A stretch of DNA of 64,000 nucleotides. Origin: Vibrio maerlii. Its GTDB lineage: Bacteria > Pseudomonadota > Gammaproteobacteria > Enterobacterales > Vibrionaceae. The notes under the pieces are model-generated. The model had not been told where the DNA came from. It saw nothing but the letters and a program-made list of their open reading frames with translations, and ran no database searches. Each line of letters opens with the position of its first letter. The first letter of the stretch is position 1. Location: positions 248,001-312,000 of the forward strand of contig NZ_QRHC01000004.1 of the NCBI RefSeq assembly GCF_003415655.1. Reading direction: 5' to 3'. The translations under genes were made by a program, and so were the position numbers. Positions 62,135-64,000 of this stretch are shown here, piece by piece.

Positions 62135-63676
62135 ATGCAAAAAATTGGTGTACCAAGAGAATCTCTCTCAGGAGAGACCAGGGTCGCTGCCTCACCTAAA
62201 TCGGTGGAGCAGCTACTCAAGTTGGGATTTGAAGTCTCAGTAGAATCGCAAGCGGGTGCGCTTGCAAGTTTTGAAGACGCAGCGTTTGAAGCTGCCGGTG
62301 CAAAGGTTGTTTCAAAAGACGAAGTTTGGGCTTCTGATCTTATCTTCAAAGTCAATGCACCTAGCGAAGACGAAATCGCGTTAATCAAAGACGGTGCAAG
62401 TCTTATCAGTTTTATCTGGCCAGCTCAAAATCCTGAGCTAATGGAAAAACTCTCTAGTCGTAATATCAACGTTATGGCAATGGACGCCGTTCCTCGTATC
62501 TCACGAGCACAAGCTCTTGATGCTCTTTCTTCTATGGCAAACATTGCAGGCTATCGTGCTGTTGTTGAAGCGGCACATGAGTTTGGCCGTTTCTTTACCG
62601 GCCAAATTACCGCTGCAGGTAAAGTTCCACCGGCAAAGGTACTGGTTGCAGGTGCAGGTGTTGCTGGTCTTGCTGCCATTGGCGCTGCGGGTAGCCTTGG
62701 GGCAATCGTCCGAGCATTCGATGTCCGCCCAGAAGTAAAAGAGCAAGTCCAATCAATGGGCGCAGAGTTCCTAGAGGTCGATTACAAAGAAGACTCAGGC
62801 TCTGGTGATGGCTACGCGAAAGAAATGTCTGACGAGTTCAACAAAAAAGCGGCGGAGCTTTACGCTGAACAAGCAAAAGATGTTGATATCATTGTTACTA
62901 CAGCGCTAATCCCTGGGCGTCCTGCGCCGAAGCTTATCACCAAAGAGATGGTCGATAGCATGAAAGCGGGTAGTGTGATTGTCGATCTTGCAGCCGCCAA
63001 TGGCGGTAACTGCGAGTACACCGTAGCTGATCAGGTCATTACAACGTCAAACGGTGTAAAAGTTGTCGGTTACACCGATATGGTTGGCCGTTTACCGACT
63101 CAATCATCACAGCTTTACGCAACCAATATCGTCAACCTCCTGAAACTATTGTGCAAAGAGAAAGACGGCAATATTGATATTAACTTCGAAGATGTTGTTC
63201 TTCGCGGTGTAACTGTCGTTAAAGAAGGCGAAGTAACTTGGCCTGCGCCACCGATTCAGGTTTCTGCTCAGCCAGAACAAAAACCAAAAGAAGCGCCAAA
63301 GCCAGTCCAAGAGAAAGTAGAAGAGCCGACGTCACCAGTTAAGAAATTTGCGGCATTAGCCGTGGGTGTGGGTGCATTCGCATGGATTGCGAGCGTTGCT
63401 CCCGCTGCATTCCTTTCTCACTTTACTGTGTTCGTTCTGGCTTGTGTGGTTGGGTATTACGTCGTATGGAATGTAACACACGCTCTGCATACTCCACTGA
63501 TGTCTGTGACCAATGCTATCTCCGGTATTATTGTTGTAGGCGCACTATTGCAAATAGGCCAAGGAAATGGCGTGGTATCGGTGCTTTCCTTCATAGCCGT
63601 GCTTATCGCAAGTATCAACATCTTCGGTGGTTTCACCGTAACCAAGCGTATGCTTGAAATGTTCCGTAAAGACTAA
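62135..63676 (+). CDS. pntA: NAD(P) transhydrogenase subunit alpha (PntA)
   Basis: A 513-residue subunit of proton-translocating transhydrogenase, which reduces NADP with NADH. The N-terminal NAD-binding domain I includes [35 protein letters not shown] and [20 protein letters not shown]. The domain II membrane part has about four helices after residue 400, separated by a Pro/Glu/Lys-rich linker (about 375-402). Length is normal for E. coli-type PntA. AAGGA precedes the ATG. pntB follows after 12 bases. Confidence 0.97.
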   Translation: MQKIGVPRESLSGETRVAASPKSVEQLLKLGFEVSVESQAGALASFEDAAFEAAGAKVVSKDEVWASDLIFKVNAPSEDEIALIKDGASLISFIWPAQNPELMEKLSSRNINVMAMDAVPRISRAQALDALSSMANIAGYRAVVEAAHEFGRFFTGQITAAGKVPPAKVLVAGAGVAGLAAIGAAGSLGAIVRAFDVRPEVKEQVQSMGAEFLEVDYKEDSGSGDGYAKEMSDEFNKKAAELYAEQAKDVDIIVTTALIPGRPAPKLITKEMVDSMKAGSVIVDLAAANGGNCEYTVADQVITTSNGVKVVGYTDMVGRLPTQSSQLYATNIVNLLKLLCKEKDGNIDINFEDVVLRGVTVVKEGEVTWPAPPIQVSAQPEQKPKEAPKPVQEKVEEPTSPVKKFAALAVGVGAFAWIASVAPAAFLSHFTVFVLACVVGYYVVWNVTHALHTPLMSVTNAISGIIVVGALLQIGQGNGVVSVLSFIAVLIASINIFGGFTVTKRMLEMFRKD

Positions 63677-63688
63677 GGAGTAGTAGGA

Positions 63689-64000
63689 ATGTCTGCAGGA
63701 TTAGTACAAGCAGCTTACATTATTGCTGCGTTATTCTTTATTTTGAGCCTAGCGGGTTTATCAAAGCAGGAGTCTGCTCGCTCAGGTAACTACTATGGTA
63801 TCGCGGGTATGACGATCGCGCTGATCGCGACGATTTTTGGCCCTGAATCAGAAGGGTTAGTTTGGATCATTATCGCGATGGTGATCGGTGGTGGTATCGG
63901 TATCCACTATGCTAAAAAAGTAGAAATGACAGAAATGCCTGAACTGGTGGCGATTCTCCACAGTTTTGTCGGTATGGCAGCGGTATTAGTGGGTTATAAC
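63689..64000 (+). CDS. pntB: NAD(P) transhydrogenase subunit beta (PntB), 5' part
   Basis: The first 104 codons are present and the gene runs off the window. [20 protein letters not shown] and the following [20 protein letters not shown] and [20 protein letters not shown] match PntB membrane helices. AGGA lies before the ATG, and the gene is 12 bases after pntA. Confidence 0.96.
   Translation, partial: MSAGLVQAAYIIAALFFILSLAGLSKQESARSGNYYGIAGMTIALIATIFGPESEGLVWIIIAMVIGGGIGIHYAKKVEMTEMPELVAILHSFVGMAAVLVGYN

Noticed and set aside
1-64000. CRISPR arrays, integron attC clusters, rRNA and tRNA genes
   Set aside because: I looked for regular direct repeats and typical RNA gene sequences and saw none; a covariance-model search would be decisive.

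Overview
The window reads as a stretch of a Vibrio genome (family Vibrionaceae), most likely the second chromosome. This rests on gene content: anaerobic nrdDG, a stand-alone fabH beside trxC, a VieSAB-like phosphorelay, pntAB, a HlyU-family protein and many cyclic-di-GMP enzymes, in moderately AT-rich DNA with intrinsic terminators after most units. I saw no rRNA or tRNA gene, integrase or CRISPR array. One short inverted-repeat element (MITE-like) lies at 58442-58711.

Layout. 1-2.3 kb: end of an unknown envelope protein gene, a DUF3313-type lipoprotein and two small proteins. 2.4-20.9 kb: a compact locus with two divergent periplasmic sulfatases, an eight-haem cytochrome c with a HEAT/TPR tail, a MoxR/DUF58/DUF4381/VWA/VWA-TPR/BatD operon ending in a LysR regulator, an alkaline-phosphatase-superfamily enzyme, a formylglycine-generating-enzyme-like lipoprotein that lacks the catalytic cysteines, a radical-SAM sulfatase maturase, and a haem-less paralogue of the cytochrome tail. 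21-28.6 kb: small proteins, a YdhF-like aldo/keto reductase, an RND efflux pair and a Crp/Fnr-family regulator. 28.7-37 kb: a VieSAB-like signalling locus (REC-EAL, REC-TPR, a large hybrid kinase with periplasmic solute-binding domains, and an extra PAS membrane protein). 37-41 kb: trxC, fabH, a Dcu-type C4-dicarboxylate carrier and an unknown gene. 41.2-44.3 kb: a reactive-sulfur locus (CoA-disulfide-reductase/rhodanese fusion, a two-cysteine ArsR regulator, two YeeE/YedE half transporters). 44.3-50.2 kb: a secreted nuclease-like protein, nrdDG with FNR-like and NrdR-like sites, an aminotransferase and a retropepsin-like lipoprotein. 50.3-56.8 kb: two envelope proteins, modABC and a Kef K+ efflux pair. 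56.9-61.8 kb: a cyclic-di-GMP neighbourhood (REC-GGDEF, membrane GGDEF, ComFB-like) plus an outer-membrane barrel protein and a HlyU-family protein. 62.1-64 kb: pntA and the start of pntB.

The most interesting part is the 2.4-20.9 kb locus. The sulfatase active-site motifs (CTAGR) fit maturation by the radical-SAM enzyme encoded in the same locus. The cytochrome and the gene at 19834 share a homologous HEAT/TPR tail, tying the two ends of the locus together. Matching dyads of the form ATAAC-N5-GTTAT precede the sulfatases and the moxR operon, and are candidate sites for the locus's own LysR regulator. I infer one co-regulated periplasmic sulfate-ester/redox system assisted by a MoxR-Bat complex. 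Its substrate cannot be read from the sequence.
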